Origin: Saprospiraceae bacterium
GTDB taxonomy: Bacteria > Bacteroidota > Bacteroidia > Chitinophagales > Saprospiraceae
Assembly: GCA_007125435.1 (NCBI GenBank)
Contig: SLDF01000381.1
Location: forward strand, 1 to 15,744
Direction of reading: 5' to 3'
Length of the DNA stretch: 15,744 nucleotides
The notes below the pieces were generated by a model, which saw nothing but the letters and a program-made list of their open reading frames with translations, had not been told where the DNA came from and did no database searches. A program made the translations under genes and the position numbers. Positions 6,468 through 14,250 of this stretch are shown piece after piece; position 1 is the stretch's first letter; every line of letters begins with the position of its first letter.

Positions 6468-6971
6468 TTATTTGAACATTTTCATGAGGGGGCCTGCCAT
6501 CCAATGGCTGTCTAATTTGATGAGATTTTCAAGGGCAGAGTCGGCTTTGATACTAAATGTTTTTATCTCACTCAGGGTATTGCAGAAGCTCTGAGACTCT
6601 TCGCATTGGGGCTTGATCTCTGAGCAGATATTGACAAGATCCATGAGGGGCTCTAACTCTCTTTTTTTGCGATTTTTGACAATCTGCTTGAAGATGGCGT
6701 CCATGGACTTTTCGGCGTAGAAATATTCTTTGCGACAGCCATTCTCTTTAGGTGCTTTATAGATAAGGCCCCAGTCCAGTAGTTCGTGTAGATTTTTATT
6801 GACAATTCCTCTGGACAGAGATAAGTCGTCCATGATCTGGTCAGAACACTTTGGCGAATTCGAAGATAGTAAGAAGGCGTGCACCTGTCCCATAGTACGA
6901 TTGATACCCCAGTTTACAGCTAACTGGCCCCACGATTGGATAAACCTCTTCTTTGCCTCCTGTATCTCCAT
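6468..6971 (-). CDS. GbsR/MarR-like winged-helix transcription regulator
   Basis: A 167-residue cytoplasmic protein. Residues 22-35 (GINRTMGQVHAFLL) and 43-70 (SDQIMDDLSLSRGIVNKNLHELLDWGLI) match the pattern of GbsR-like regulators, in which the second helix-turn-helix helix carries SRGxVxxNLxxLxxWGL. Residues about 71-88 (YKAPKENGCRKEYFYAEK) form the wing, followed by a long helical C-terminal part that should dimerise or sense a ligand. The named relative GbsR controls glycine betaine synthesis in Bacillus and binds choline; other members regulate unrelated genes. Here it follows gcvT by 50 bases on the same strand, suggesting that it senses a metabolite linked to that gene or simply ends the operon. 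The gene converges on the MBOAT gene across the 16-bp palindrome. Confidence 0.85.
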   Translation of the reverse strand: MEIQEAKKRFIQSWGQLAVNWGINRTMGQVHAFLLSSNSPKCSDQIMDDLSLSRGIVNKNLHELLDWGLIYKAPKENGCRKEYFYAEKSMDAIFKQIVKNRKKRELEPLMDLVNICSEIKPQCEESQSFCNTLSEIKTFSIKADSALENLIKLDSHWMAGPLMKMFK

Positions 6972-7021
6972 ATTATTCTATTGAACAAGCTATGAAAGAA
7001 CCGGCGTGCGAAGATTAACGA

Positions 7022-8134
7022 TCACTTTTTGATGAAAGGTATTTTTACTACCTCTGCATCCAGTTCTTTCTTACCTACTTTGACTTTTACGGTGGTACCC
7101 GGTGCGGAAAAAGTTTTACTTATGTAACCCATCGCTATCGGGTGGTCAAGAGTAGGTGATGAGGTTCCGGAGGTGATACGCCCTATATCTCGACCTGCTT
7201 TGTCTACAATGACATACCCTTGGCGCGGCACTCTTCCTTTACCAAGCTTTAAGCCAACAAGTTTATTAACAATGCCTTCTTCTTTTTGTTTGGCAAAAAA
7301 TTCTGATGAGTGGAAATTTCCTTTATTCAGTTTTGTAATCCATCCCAATCCGGCCTCAATAGGCGAGGTGCTATCATCGATATCATTGCCATAGAGGCAG
7401 TAACCCATCTCAAGTCTAAGTGTATCACGGCAGCCCAGGCCGGCCGGCATAATATCGAAAGGTTTACCCGCTTCCATGACGGCGTCCCATATATCTGCTA
7501 TATGATCTTTGTGGGCATATATCTCAAACCCACCTGCGCCGGTATACCCTGTGGCGGATACGATGACATTGTCTTTGCCGGCGAACACACCCCTTTTGAA
7601 GGTATAATATTTCATATCTTCCAAAGGTAAATCAGTGAGTGACTGAAGGGATTTTGCGGCATTGGGCCCTTGTACGGCGATCAGCCCTGTTTCATCAGAT
7701 ATATCTATGAGTCGTGTATCAAAAGTGTTGTGTTTGACGAGCCAGTCCCAATCTTTCTGAATATTGGACGCATTGACGACAAGCATATAAGCCCGCTCGC
7801 CTTCGCTACAATTAGTCTCTTCAAGGCGGTATACCAATAGGTCATCGACTATGCCGCCAAGGTGATTGGGCAGACAGCTGTATTGGATACTGCCTATCTC
7901 TAATTTACTGGCATCATTGGAGGTCACTAACTGCAAAAAGTCCAGAGCTTCTCGGCCTCTCACGATGAATTCACCCATGTGCGATACATCAAAGACGCCT
8001 ACATTTTTTCTGATATTATGGTGTTCGTCGATGATGCCATGGTAGCTGATAGGCATATTGTATCCAGCAAACTCAGCCATCTTAGCGCCTAGTGCTATAT
8101 GTTTTTGTTCTAGTGGTGTTGATTTTATGTTCAT
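7022..8134 (-). CDS. gcvT: Aminomethyltransferase, glycine cleavage system T protein
   Basis: The protein takes the aminomethyl group from the lipoylated H protein and forms 5,10-methylene-THF and ammonia. It has 370 residues, normal for GcvT. Landmarks: AEFAGYNMPISY (20-31), VGVFDVSHMGEF (45-56), GGIVDDLLVYR (93-103) with the essential Asp in the DD pair, GYTGAGGFEIYA around residue 200, GLGCRDTLRLEMGYCLYGND about 30 residues later, then IEAGLGWITKL, and the C-terminal GRITSGTSSPTLDHPIAMGYI region, which forms the barrel domain. The start ATG lies 25 bases after the cyclophilin gene's stop. The genes for P and H proteins are not in this window, as is usual in Bacteroidota where the system is scattered. 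Confidence 0.96.
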   Translation of the reverse strand: MNIKSTPLEQKHIALGAKMAEFAGYNMPISYHGIIDEHHNIRKNVGVFDVSHMGEFIVRGREALDFLQLVTSNDASKLEIGSIQYSCLPNHLGGIVDDLLVYRLEETNCSEGERAYMLVVNASNIQKDWDWLVKHNTFDTRLIDISDETGLIAVQGPNAAKSLQSLTDLPLEDMKYYTFKRGVFAGKDNVIVSATGYTGAGGFEIYAHKDHIADIWDAVMEAGKPFDIMPAGLGCRDTLRLEMGYCLYGNDIDDSTSPIEAGLGWITKLNKGNFHSSEFFAKQKEEGIVNKLVGLKLGKGRVPRQGYVIVDKAGRDIGRITSGTSSPTLDHPIAMGYISKTFSAPGTTVKVKVGKKELDAEVVKIPFIKK

Positions 8135-8159
8135 GAGATATTAAGCTTTAATTAGTGAT

Positions 8160-10223
8160 TTACAAGTTAGTAGGTGACGGTTTTATAGAAATGGATTTGA
8201 TGACGTCTCCACGCCTGATTCGATGGACGATATCAATGCCATCGATGACCTCACCACAAATGGTATAACGACCATTGAGGTGTGGGGTTGCGCTGTGTGT
8301 GATAAAGAATTGTTGACTTTCTGTATATGGACCTGCTGAGGCTATACCTACTATGCCTTCTTTGTCAAAGCGATCAAAGCCATGTTCGGAAGAAATGGTA
8401 TAAGGCAAGCTACCGTATCCATCCCCCCTGGTGCATCCTCCCTGGATTACAAAATTGGGAACAACCCTGTGTATAGATTTACCATTGTACCAATCATTTG
8501 CTATCAATTCGTATAGTGATAGCACAGTGGCTGGTGCTTGATGCGTATACAAAGCCAAATCCACAACGCCATGCTCTGTCTCTAAAGCGATATGAACGGT
8601 ATCAGAAAGTTCTTCCATAGCGACCCAGTCCATGGGTTTATTAAATGGGGGTGTCCAAAGAATGTCTGTGCTTTTGTTTTGAGCAAATGCTTGAAGCTTC
8701 AGCAATTGAATATAATCTTCTGCTTGTACTACGGGGTTGAGACTATCCATCAATCGATCAAAATTGATAGTGTCAGGCACATATAACCTTAGTCCTGCTT
8801 TAGGATGAATCAAAGCAGATGCAGCTGGAGCAACCAAGCTATCAGACGGCGAAAGTAAGGCCAGAGATAAATATTTACCAATGTAAACTTTGACATCGGT
8901 AGAAGCATAGCCATAATAGGCATCAAAGTTTTTTAGAGTAGCAATTTGTCCAAAAGCTTCAGCAGCAGCAGATCTTATATACAGCGGCAAATCCTTATCC
9001 TCTAGCATATTTTTTAATGGCACAAGACAGTTGAAACAGTTGCCCAACATTTCTGTGATCAATCGTTTTTTCGCCGGATTCTCTTCACTGCTTAGAAGTT
9101 TGGTGAGGTATGTACTGATGCGTTGGTGTTCATATCTTCTGTAGGGTGATAAGTGCCGCCCTGCTGCACCCGCCAAAAGGATGCGAGTCTCCCAGAGGTG
9201 CTCTGGTATGGAGTCTATCAAAGCAAAATACGCCATGCCCTGATTGTCTTCTCCAAATTCGATGAGATGATGTGCTGCTACCTGGCTGACAAATGGATCC
9301 TTGTCCAGGAGTGCTCGTTTGACTATTTCCAGACTCTTGTCATTGGGTAAATGCGATAGTGCTCTTATAGTATTGACCCTGACCCTGTAATCTTTTTTTG
9401 GATCGGTAATAATGTCGAGAGCTAAATTAACCCGACTGTCATGTTCTGACTTGAGGATTACAGGAATGAGTGTCATCTCTAGATGAGAAGATAGCGTTTT
9501 GCCACCAGAGACAAGATTGTAAAGAGCATTGGCATGTTTTTCAAGACCGGGAACATTAAATCTATGCAGGTATTGTCCACAGATGAGCTTTACTTCTTCA
9601 GCAACATTTGGTGATAAGAGGAGGTCTACTGCCCGGTTAGTAGCACTGATATGATGAAGATTCCTCAGTCCAAATTGGTAAAGAGCATGCATTTGCCCCA
9701 TGAGAAGGACGGTGTCTGTCGCCATATATGTAGATGTCTCGGCAATGAGCTTGAGTGTAGCTGCAGAGCCACATTTGCCCAGAGCTTCCAGTATGGTAGC
9801 ATTGAGTATATCAAACCCCGAAAAGGTATCTTGATTGATGAATGCATCTGTCAGTGCTTTCTCACCTCTCACATCTCTTAACTGACCAATGGCAAAAGCT
9901 GCCATCCTTCTCACTGCTATTGAACTATCTGATAGCATAGGCGTCAAAAAAGGAAGTGCCTCTTTTCGCTGTATAGAGCCAAATGCTTGTGCAGCAAAGT
10001 ACCTGTAGGATTCATTAGGGTGCTGTGTAAACACAGACAGACTATCAATATCTTGCTTGTCTCTATAAGTGTATATGAGCTGCATCCTAGCGTCTTTGAA
10101 ATCTGGAGAGATGTATAGAGAACTATCTGCCTTACCTCCCGGCTGAGGTGGAAGGCATGAACTATACAATGCCGCTACACCCACTATTAACATGATGAAG
10201 TAGTGTGTTTTCATAACTGGCAT
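8160..10223 (-). CDS. HEAT-repeat lipoprotein with C-terminal cyclophilin-type peptidyl-prolyl isomerase
   Basis: A 687-residue protein. The N-terminus is a lipoprotein signal: hydrophobic 9-20, lipobox LYSSC with the lipidated Cys23. Residues about 40-510 are helical pairs of HEAT type, for instance IAVRRMAAFAIGQLRD, DYRVRVNTIRALSHL, PFVSQVAAHHLIEFGE and LYIRSAAAEAFGQI. The last 140 residues (about 547-687) are a cyclophilin: IHRVVPNFVIQGG supplies Arg586, Phe591 and Gln594, and QQFFITHS supplies Phe640; Tyr653 stands where human cyclophilin has His126, as in bacterial members. It should catalyse proline isomerisation in the periplasm, anchored to a membrane, with the HEAT array as a docking surface for clients (inference). 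The start may be ATG 10223 or ATG 10214; the second gives a more classical signal (MKTHYF). It heads a likely operon with gcvT and the GbsR-like gene. Confidence 0.9.
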   Translation of the reverse strand: MPVMKTHYFIMLIVGVAALYSSCLPPQPGGKADSSLYISPDFKDARMQLIYTYRDKQDIDSLSVFTQHPNESYRYFAAQAFGSIQRKEALPFLTPMLSDSSIAVRRMAAFAIGQLRDVRGEKALTDAFINQDTFSGFDILNATILEALGKCGSAATLKLIAETSTYMATDTVLLMGQMHALYQFGLRNLHHISATNRAVDLLLSPNVAEEVKLICGQYLHRFNVPGLEKHANALYNLVSGGKTLSSHLEMTLIPVILKSEHDSRVNLALDIITDPKKDYRVRVNTIRALSHLPNDKSLEIVKRALLDKDPFVSQVAAHHLIEFGEDNQGMAYFALIDSIPEHLWETRILLAGAAGRHLSPYRRYEHQRISTYLTKLLSSEENPAKKRLITEMLGNCFNCLVPLKNMLEDKDLPLYIRSAAAEAFGQIATLKNFDAYYGYASTDVKVYIGKYLSLALLSPSDSLVAPAASALIHPKAGLRLYVPDTINFDRLMDSLNPVVQAEDYIQLLKLQAFAQNKSTDILWTPPFNKPMDWVAMEELSDTVHIALETEHGVVDLALYTHQAPATVLSLYELIANDWYNGKSIHRVVPNFVIQGGCTRGDGYGSLPYTISSEHGFDRFDKEGIVGIASAGPYTESQQFFITHSATPHLNGRYTICGEVIDGIDIVHRIRRGDVIKSISIKPSPTNL

Positions 10224-10650
10224 TGATTACGGTCAAAAATTGTTTTGAATATTCTGATCATCTCGTAGATTCATAAGACGACACAAAGTAATGAAGTTGA
10301 GGCAATACAAAAAAGTTTTTCAGCTTCATTGTGCTCAAGTATGGGTTTGTTGTTGGGTTAAAACCAACCGTATGAAATAAAGATAACTTATCAGATTGTG
10401 ATTGGTACAAAAACCGATTCTAACAATAATTTCACGAGGGCATATAATTTTTTCATTAAATTATGATAAAAAATATGTGAGAGAAAAATCATTAAAATAT
10501 TGATTTTCAATCTTATAATACCGAAATTTACAATTCCATTGAATTATATCGAAAAAAAGTGCGTTGTCTATATGGATCTTCGTGAAATTTGGCACGATTT
10601 ATTCTGTATAGATGTCCGTTATTCAATAATTTAAACAAGTTTATCTTTTT
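10224..10650. other. AT-rich divergent intergenic region with several inverted repeats
   Basis: It separates the leftward cyclophilin gene from the rightward TPR gene, so both promoters should be here, but I find no exact TAnnTTTG box properly placed. Inverted repeats: AATGAAGTTGA (10290-10300) with TCAGCTTCATT (10320-10330), 10 of 11 paired; ATAATTT (10444-10450) with AAATTAT (10458-10464); AAAATCA (10485-10491) with TGATTTT (10501-10507). A GTTGG...CCAAC hairpin sits near 10352-10367. On the minus strand TTG-N17-TACTTTG (around 10284-10310) is a possible degenerate promoter for the cyclophilin gene. A 29-codon ATG frame at 10291-10380 is not convincing. Confidence 0.45.
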
Positions 10651-11658
10651 ATGTATCAGCAAAAAACCATTCTGCAGGGTTCGCTGCATTTTGGTTCGGA
10701 GAAAAGTTTTGTCCGGGCCCGTCGAATGTATGAAGGAAGATTAGAGTCTTATTATAAAAATGAATTGGCTTTCGTGGAGTTAGAGAACTTCAATGAAGTG
10801 CTATACACATTCGATGTACCCAGAACGGTCACTAATTTAACTGAAAAGCACTGGTTAAACACAGTAGATGCAATGAATATATTGAGTCAATTTGCACTTT
10901 GTGGCAAAATAGAGGCTTACCAGACTGACTCCGGGAAGATACTGCAAAAGGAAGTCATCGTACCGAATAATGAGAAGGGTGCTGTCAGGGATTATTGGAA
11001 AGCCAAGTTGTTGTTTGAGCAAGATAACTATTCAGATGCATTGCAAGCCATTAGATTTTGCCTGTCTTCATATGATAAACATGTACAGGCATTAGAGTTG
11101 GCCGGATTAATATTTGCAAAAGAAGGTGATCAGGCTAAAAGTATTGAGTACTTCACCAAAGCACTTCAAGCTGAGCCCAAAACATACACATCATATTTAA
11201 ATAGAGGACTGGAATTCTTCAAGGTCGAAGAATTCGAAAAAGCTGTTGCTGATTTTGACAACGCCATCAAACATTCATTAGCTGTGCTTGATATTCATTG
11301 GAGAGCTCGTCTGGAAAAGGCAAGGGGATTGGTCGAACTAGGGTCGCATGAGACTGCAAGGAAAGAGTTAAAGTTTTTTATCAGTAAGAGATTCAAAGAA
11401 AACTCTGATAATGCATTGAGGAAGAGAGAAGCTTATTATCTCATGGGTCAGTCTTATCTTAGCACGGATGAGCACAAAAACGCGATTGGATGCTTTGACC
11501 AGGCTTTGGAAATAGAGGGCGCCCATGAAATACTTGAAGACGCAAAGTGTATATTCTATAGAGGGCTAGCCAAGAAAGAAGAAGGAGTGAATAGCTTTTC
11601 TGAAGATTTCAGTAAAGCGTCAGAGATGGGCTTCAATCCTAAAAAAGTCGCCATCTAA
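10651..11658 (+). CDS. Cytoplasmic TPR-repeat protein with an unrecognised N-terminal region
   Basis: A 335-residue protein with no signal peptide or membrane segment. Residues about 112-300 contain tetratricopeptide repeats: YWKAKLLFEQDNYSDALQAI, ALELAGLIFAKEGDQAKSIEYF, SYLNRGLEFFKVEEFEKAVADF and AYYLMGQSYLSTDEHKNAIGCF each show the expected spacing of small and aromatic residues, ending in the A-x-x-x-x-P or A-L-E-I type caps. The first 105 residues are not TPR: a charged, mixed segment (RRMYEGRLESYYKNELAFVELENF) then a part containing DVPRTVTNLTEKHWLNTV and FALCGKIEAYQTDSG. I do not recognise it; it may be a small domain for binding a partner. TPR arrays mediate protein contacts, so a scaffolding or regulatory role is likely. 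The PorE-like OmpA lipoprotein gene follows after 179 bases on the same strand. Confidence 0.75.
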   Translation: MYQQKTILQGSLHFGSEKSFVRARRMYEGRLESYYKNELAFVELENFNEVLYTFDVPRTVTNLTEKHWLNTVDAMNILSQFALCGKIEAYQTDSGKILQKEVIVPNNEKGAVRDYWKAKLLFEQDNYSDALQAIRFCLSSYDKHVQALELAGLIFAKEGDQAKSIEYFTKALQAEPKTYTSYLNRGLEFFKVEEFEKAVADFDNAIKHSLAVLDIHWRARLEKARGLVELGSHETARKELKFFISKRFKENSDNALRKREAYYLMGQSYLSTDEHKNAIGCFDQALEIEGAHEILEDAKCIFYRGLAKKEEGVNSFSEDFSKASEMGFNPKKVAI

Positions 11659-11760
11659 GTACAGGTTTGATACTTCGTATTAGTACAACCAATGTAGTAG
11701 TTAATCCGTTTCTTTTAAAGTTAGGAATAGTTATAGATCTTGATGGTCTTGAACCTAATT

Positions 11761-11815
11761 GCAGTACGAAGGTAAGTTTAACCCGAATTTCCAATGCATA
11801 ATTCGGGTTTACTGC
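11761..11815 (+). promoter_or_regulatory. Hairpin in the leader of the OmpA-family gene (terminator or leader structure)
   Basis: AACCCGAATT (11780-11789) and AATTCGGGTT (11800-11809) form a perfect 10-bp stem with a 10-base loop. An outer pair, GCAGTA (11761-11766) with TACTGC (11810-11815), continues the right arm directly while the left arm has a 13-base bulge. Only a short T-run follows the stem, so it is a weak terminator candidate; it ends 22 bases before the ATG at 11838 and could also act in the message leader. Confidence 0.5.
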
Positions 11816-11837
11816 GTAACAGTTTAGCTCCTGCGAG

Positions 11838-13856
11838 ATGAATATCCATACTAAAAAAGTATTGATGAAGCGGTTTTTCGATACAAGAATAAAAAAGAAA
11901 CAACGGAGAATACGCCTTAAAAATCTATATGGAGTTTTAGTGGCTATTTTCTTTATCGTTTGTTTTACACATTGTAATGCTCTAAAGAAAGGTGATAAGG
12001 GAAGTACATATCCACAAGCCGCAGAAAAGCACTATGAAAGGGCAAAAGCAGCTAAAGCAAATCTAGACAATTCTGAGGTTGAAAAACACTTGAGAAAGAC
12101 CGTATCTGCCTTTGGCAATCATGTAGAAGCACGTCAGGATTTAACCATGCTCTACCTGAGAAGTAAGCGATATGAGGAAGCGCTAGAACAAGCCAATTTT
12201 CTCTATGATCGATCTTTAGACTCATCCATCAATTTACAATTTGTAAGGGTTAGACTCTTCTGGGAGACTGATCAACTAGAAGCATGTCGATTGGCAGCAG
12301 AAAATCTGCTTAGTCGTAATGGTCTTTCTTCATCTATTACTTCCGCTACTGAAAAATACCTAAGGGACGCCACTTTTACATTATTTGACAGACAGGATAG
12401 ATCTCCATCATTGCCAGCCGATGTATTACCTAATGCTATAAACAGTCAATTTAAAGAATACTTTCCATTTATCACCGCTGACAGTAGACAATTGGTTTTT
12501 ACCCGTAGAATAGATATGCAGGAACGCATCTATCTATCCACAAAAGACAGTATTGACCATTGGCGTAAAGCGGAGGTGCTTTTCGAAGATAGACAAGGGG
12601 TTAATCAAGGCGCTCTGTGTATAAGTGCAGACGGTAGAACTATCATATACACCATGTGCAACCTGCCAGGCGGCTTTGGAAGTTGTGATTTGTATATAAG
12701 GACATTACAAGGTGATAAGTGGAGTGCGCCTCGTAATATGGGGTCTAAAATCAATACAGATGCCTGGGAATCTCAGCCCGCATTATCGCCAGATGGCAGG
12801 ACATTGTATTTCGTCAGTAACAGAGATAGTGGAGAGGGTGGCATGGATATTTGGTACAGTAAGAAAGACGCTAAAGGCAGGTGGTCAGAGCCAGTCAATA
12901 TGGGGCCATCCATCAATACTCCAGAAGACGAAATGACGCCGTATATGCATTTTGACAACAAGACATTTTATTTTTCGTCGGCTGGATATCCAGGGTTTGG
13001 AGGGCTAGATTTATTTATGACGCGAATGGAAGATGGAGAATATCAAAACCCTATCAATCTCGGCAGGAGCATCAATAGCCGACAGGATGAAAGCGGTCTC
13101 ATCGTAGAGCGTAATGGTACTACAGCCTATTGGGCAATTGTAGATGAGAAAAACGGCCGATCAGATATTTACCAAATCGAATTAGACCCACGAGTGCAAG
13201 CTAAGCGAAGTACCTATGTTCAGTTTATCATTAAAGACAAAGAAACATTGGCACCTGTGAGGGCTGTTATAGAGATTTTAGACCTGGATACGAATGATCG
13301 ATATCTGCTTGCTCAAGCTGATGACGAAGGCAAATTGCTGGTCACTATGCCAAAGGATAAATCTTATGCTGTGCATATTTTTCATCCGGACTATATTTTT
13401 TATTCAGCCTTTTTTGATGTGTTGTCCGAAGAAGAGACTAGCTTTCCACAAATCATGGAGATCAAATTAAGTAGAGTATTAGAGGTCGTTCAAGATACGA
13501 CAGAACGGGAAGCAGTGGTACTTGAAAATGTGTTTTTTGAGACCGGATCTGCTTTATTAAAGGCTTCATCTGAATTCGAACTCAATAAATTAGCCGGATG
13601 GCTCAAAAAGCATGAAGAGGTACGCATAAGGCTTGAAGGTCATACAGACAATGTAGGTCAGTATGAAGACAACCTCCAACTTTCAAAAGATAGAGCGCTG
13701 GCTGTCAAGTCGTATTTGGTCGATCAAGGTATTGAAGCTGGTCGATTAGAGTATGAAGGGTATGCAGATACACGCCCAATAGCTGATAATGAAACACCTC
13801 AGGGACGCGCTAAAAATAGAAGGACTGCATTTCTTGTATTAAATAGCGAAAAATAG
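11838..13856 (+). CDS. PorE-like OmpA-family lipoprotein (TPR, PD40 propeller, regulatory domain, OmpA)
   Basis: A 672-residue envelope protein. After a long basic N-terminus (1-30) comes a hydrophobic segment (31-44) and Cys46 in FTHC, an imperfect lipobox. Domains in order: TPR-like helices about 60-190; a PD40/TolB-type beta-propeller about 205-450, with repeats such as EYFPFITADSRQLVFTRR, LCISADGRTIIYT, SQPALSPDGRTLYFVSNR and MTPYMHFDNKTFYFSS; a carboxypeptidase-regulatory-like beta domain about 455-545; and an OmpA peptidoglycan-binding domain 560-672. The last holds EGHTDNVG with Asp604 and LSKDRA with Arg619, the pair that binds diaminopimelate. This order equals that of PorE of the type IX secretion system in Porphyromonas, so a role in anchoring an outer-membrane machine to peptidoglycan is plausible. 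Many Bacteroidota carry several paralogues, and no other secretion genes lie here, so orthology is not claimed. ATG 11838 or ATG 11865 could be the start. Confidence 0.88.
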   Translation: MNIHTKKVLMKRFFDTRIKKKQRRIRLKNLYGVLVAIFFIVCFTHCNALKKGDKGSTYPQAAEKHYERAKAAKANLDNSEVEKHLRKTVSAFGNHVEARQDLTMLYLRSKRYEEALEQANFLYDRSLDSSINLQFVRVRLFWETDQLEACRLAAENLLSRNGLSSSITSATEKYLRDATFTLFDRQDRSPSLPADVLPNAINSQFKEYFPFITADSRQLVFTRRIDMQERIYLSTKDSIDHWRKAEVLFEDRQGVNQGALCISADGRTIIYTMCNLPGGFGSCDLYIRTLQGDKWSAPRNMGSKINTDAWESQPALSPDGRTLYFVSNRDSGEGGMDIWYSKKDAKGRWSEPVNMGPSINTPEDEMTPYMHFDNKTFYFSSAGYPGFGGLDLFMTRMEDGEYQNPINLGRSINSRQDESGLIVERNGTTAYWAIVDEKNGRSDIYQIELDPRVQAKRSTYVQFIIKDKETLAPVRAVIEILDLDTNDRYLLAQADDEGKLLVTMPKDKSYAVHIFHPDYIFYSAFFDVLSEEETSFPQIMEIKLSRVLEVVQDTTEREAVVLENVFFETGSALLKASSEFELNKLAGWLKKHEEVRIRLEGHTDNVGQYEDNLQLSKDRALAVKSYLVDQGIEAGRLEYEGYADTRPIADNETPQGRAKNRRTAFLVLNSEK

Positions 13857-13869
13857 CTACGTGTCGGAT

Positions 13870-14241
13870 TCATTTTTTCTTCTTGACAGAGTAGGGGACA
13901 TTTTCGTCAAGAATAAGTGCTTCCAGAAGTACAGGCTCCAAAGATTCGAATGATACATCCTCTACATTTTGGTAAGTGACACCTTTGACCATTTTACGAC
14001 CATTGGCAGATAAGAGGCCACCTTCATCGACCAGTTCTCTCCCTCTAAGAAAGGCCAATTCAACGTCACCCCCTTTGACAGGATTAAGGTAACATATCCA
14101 TGAATTTTGAAAGTAAAATGGAATCTTGTACCTAATCTTAGCTTGAATATTAGGTAAGGATGAAATATAGCTGTGTAGCAACATCATGATTTGCATTTGC
14201 TGCCGGGGTTGATCTTCGATATAGGTAATTATGTCATCCAT
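13870..14241 (-). CDS. DUF1801 family protein (123 aa)
   Basis: A small soluble protein without signal peptide. The order of features fits DUF1801: an N-terminal helix (MDDIITYIEDQPRQQMQIMM), IRYKIPFYF around 36-44, then a beta part with SWICYLNP and DVELAFLRGREL, followed by GGLLSANGRKMVKGVTY and a C-terminal helix near VLLEALILDEN. It ends in a run of lysines. Family members are widespread and uncharacterised; no reaction is known to me. The start ATG lies 9 bases after the stop of the Omp85-type gene, so the two are very probably co-transcribed, though nothing suggests a shared task. It faces the OmpA-family gene with only 13 bases between the stop codons and no visible terminator. Confidence 0.8.
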   Translation of the reverse strand: MDDIITYIEDQPRQQMQIMMLLHSYISSLPNIQAKIRYKIPFYFQNSWICYLNPVKGGDVELAFLRGRELVDEGGLLSANGRKMVKGVTYQNVEDVSFESLEPVLLEALILDENVPYSVKKKK

Positions 14242-14250
14242 GTGTGACCG

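Noticed and set aside
10291..10380. 29-codon ATG frame in the divergent region
   Set aside because: It is short, overlaps an inverted repeat, lacks a promoter box and shows no recognisable motif.
13857..13869. Terminator between the OmpA-family and DUF1801 genes
   Set aside because: The 13-base gap has no stem; any terminator would have to lie inside one of the genes, and I see none.
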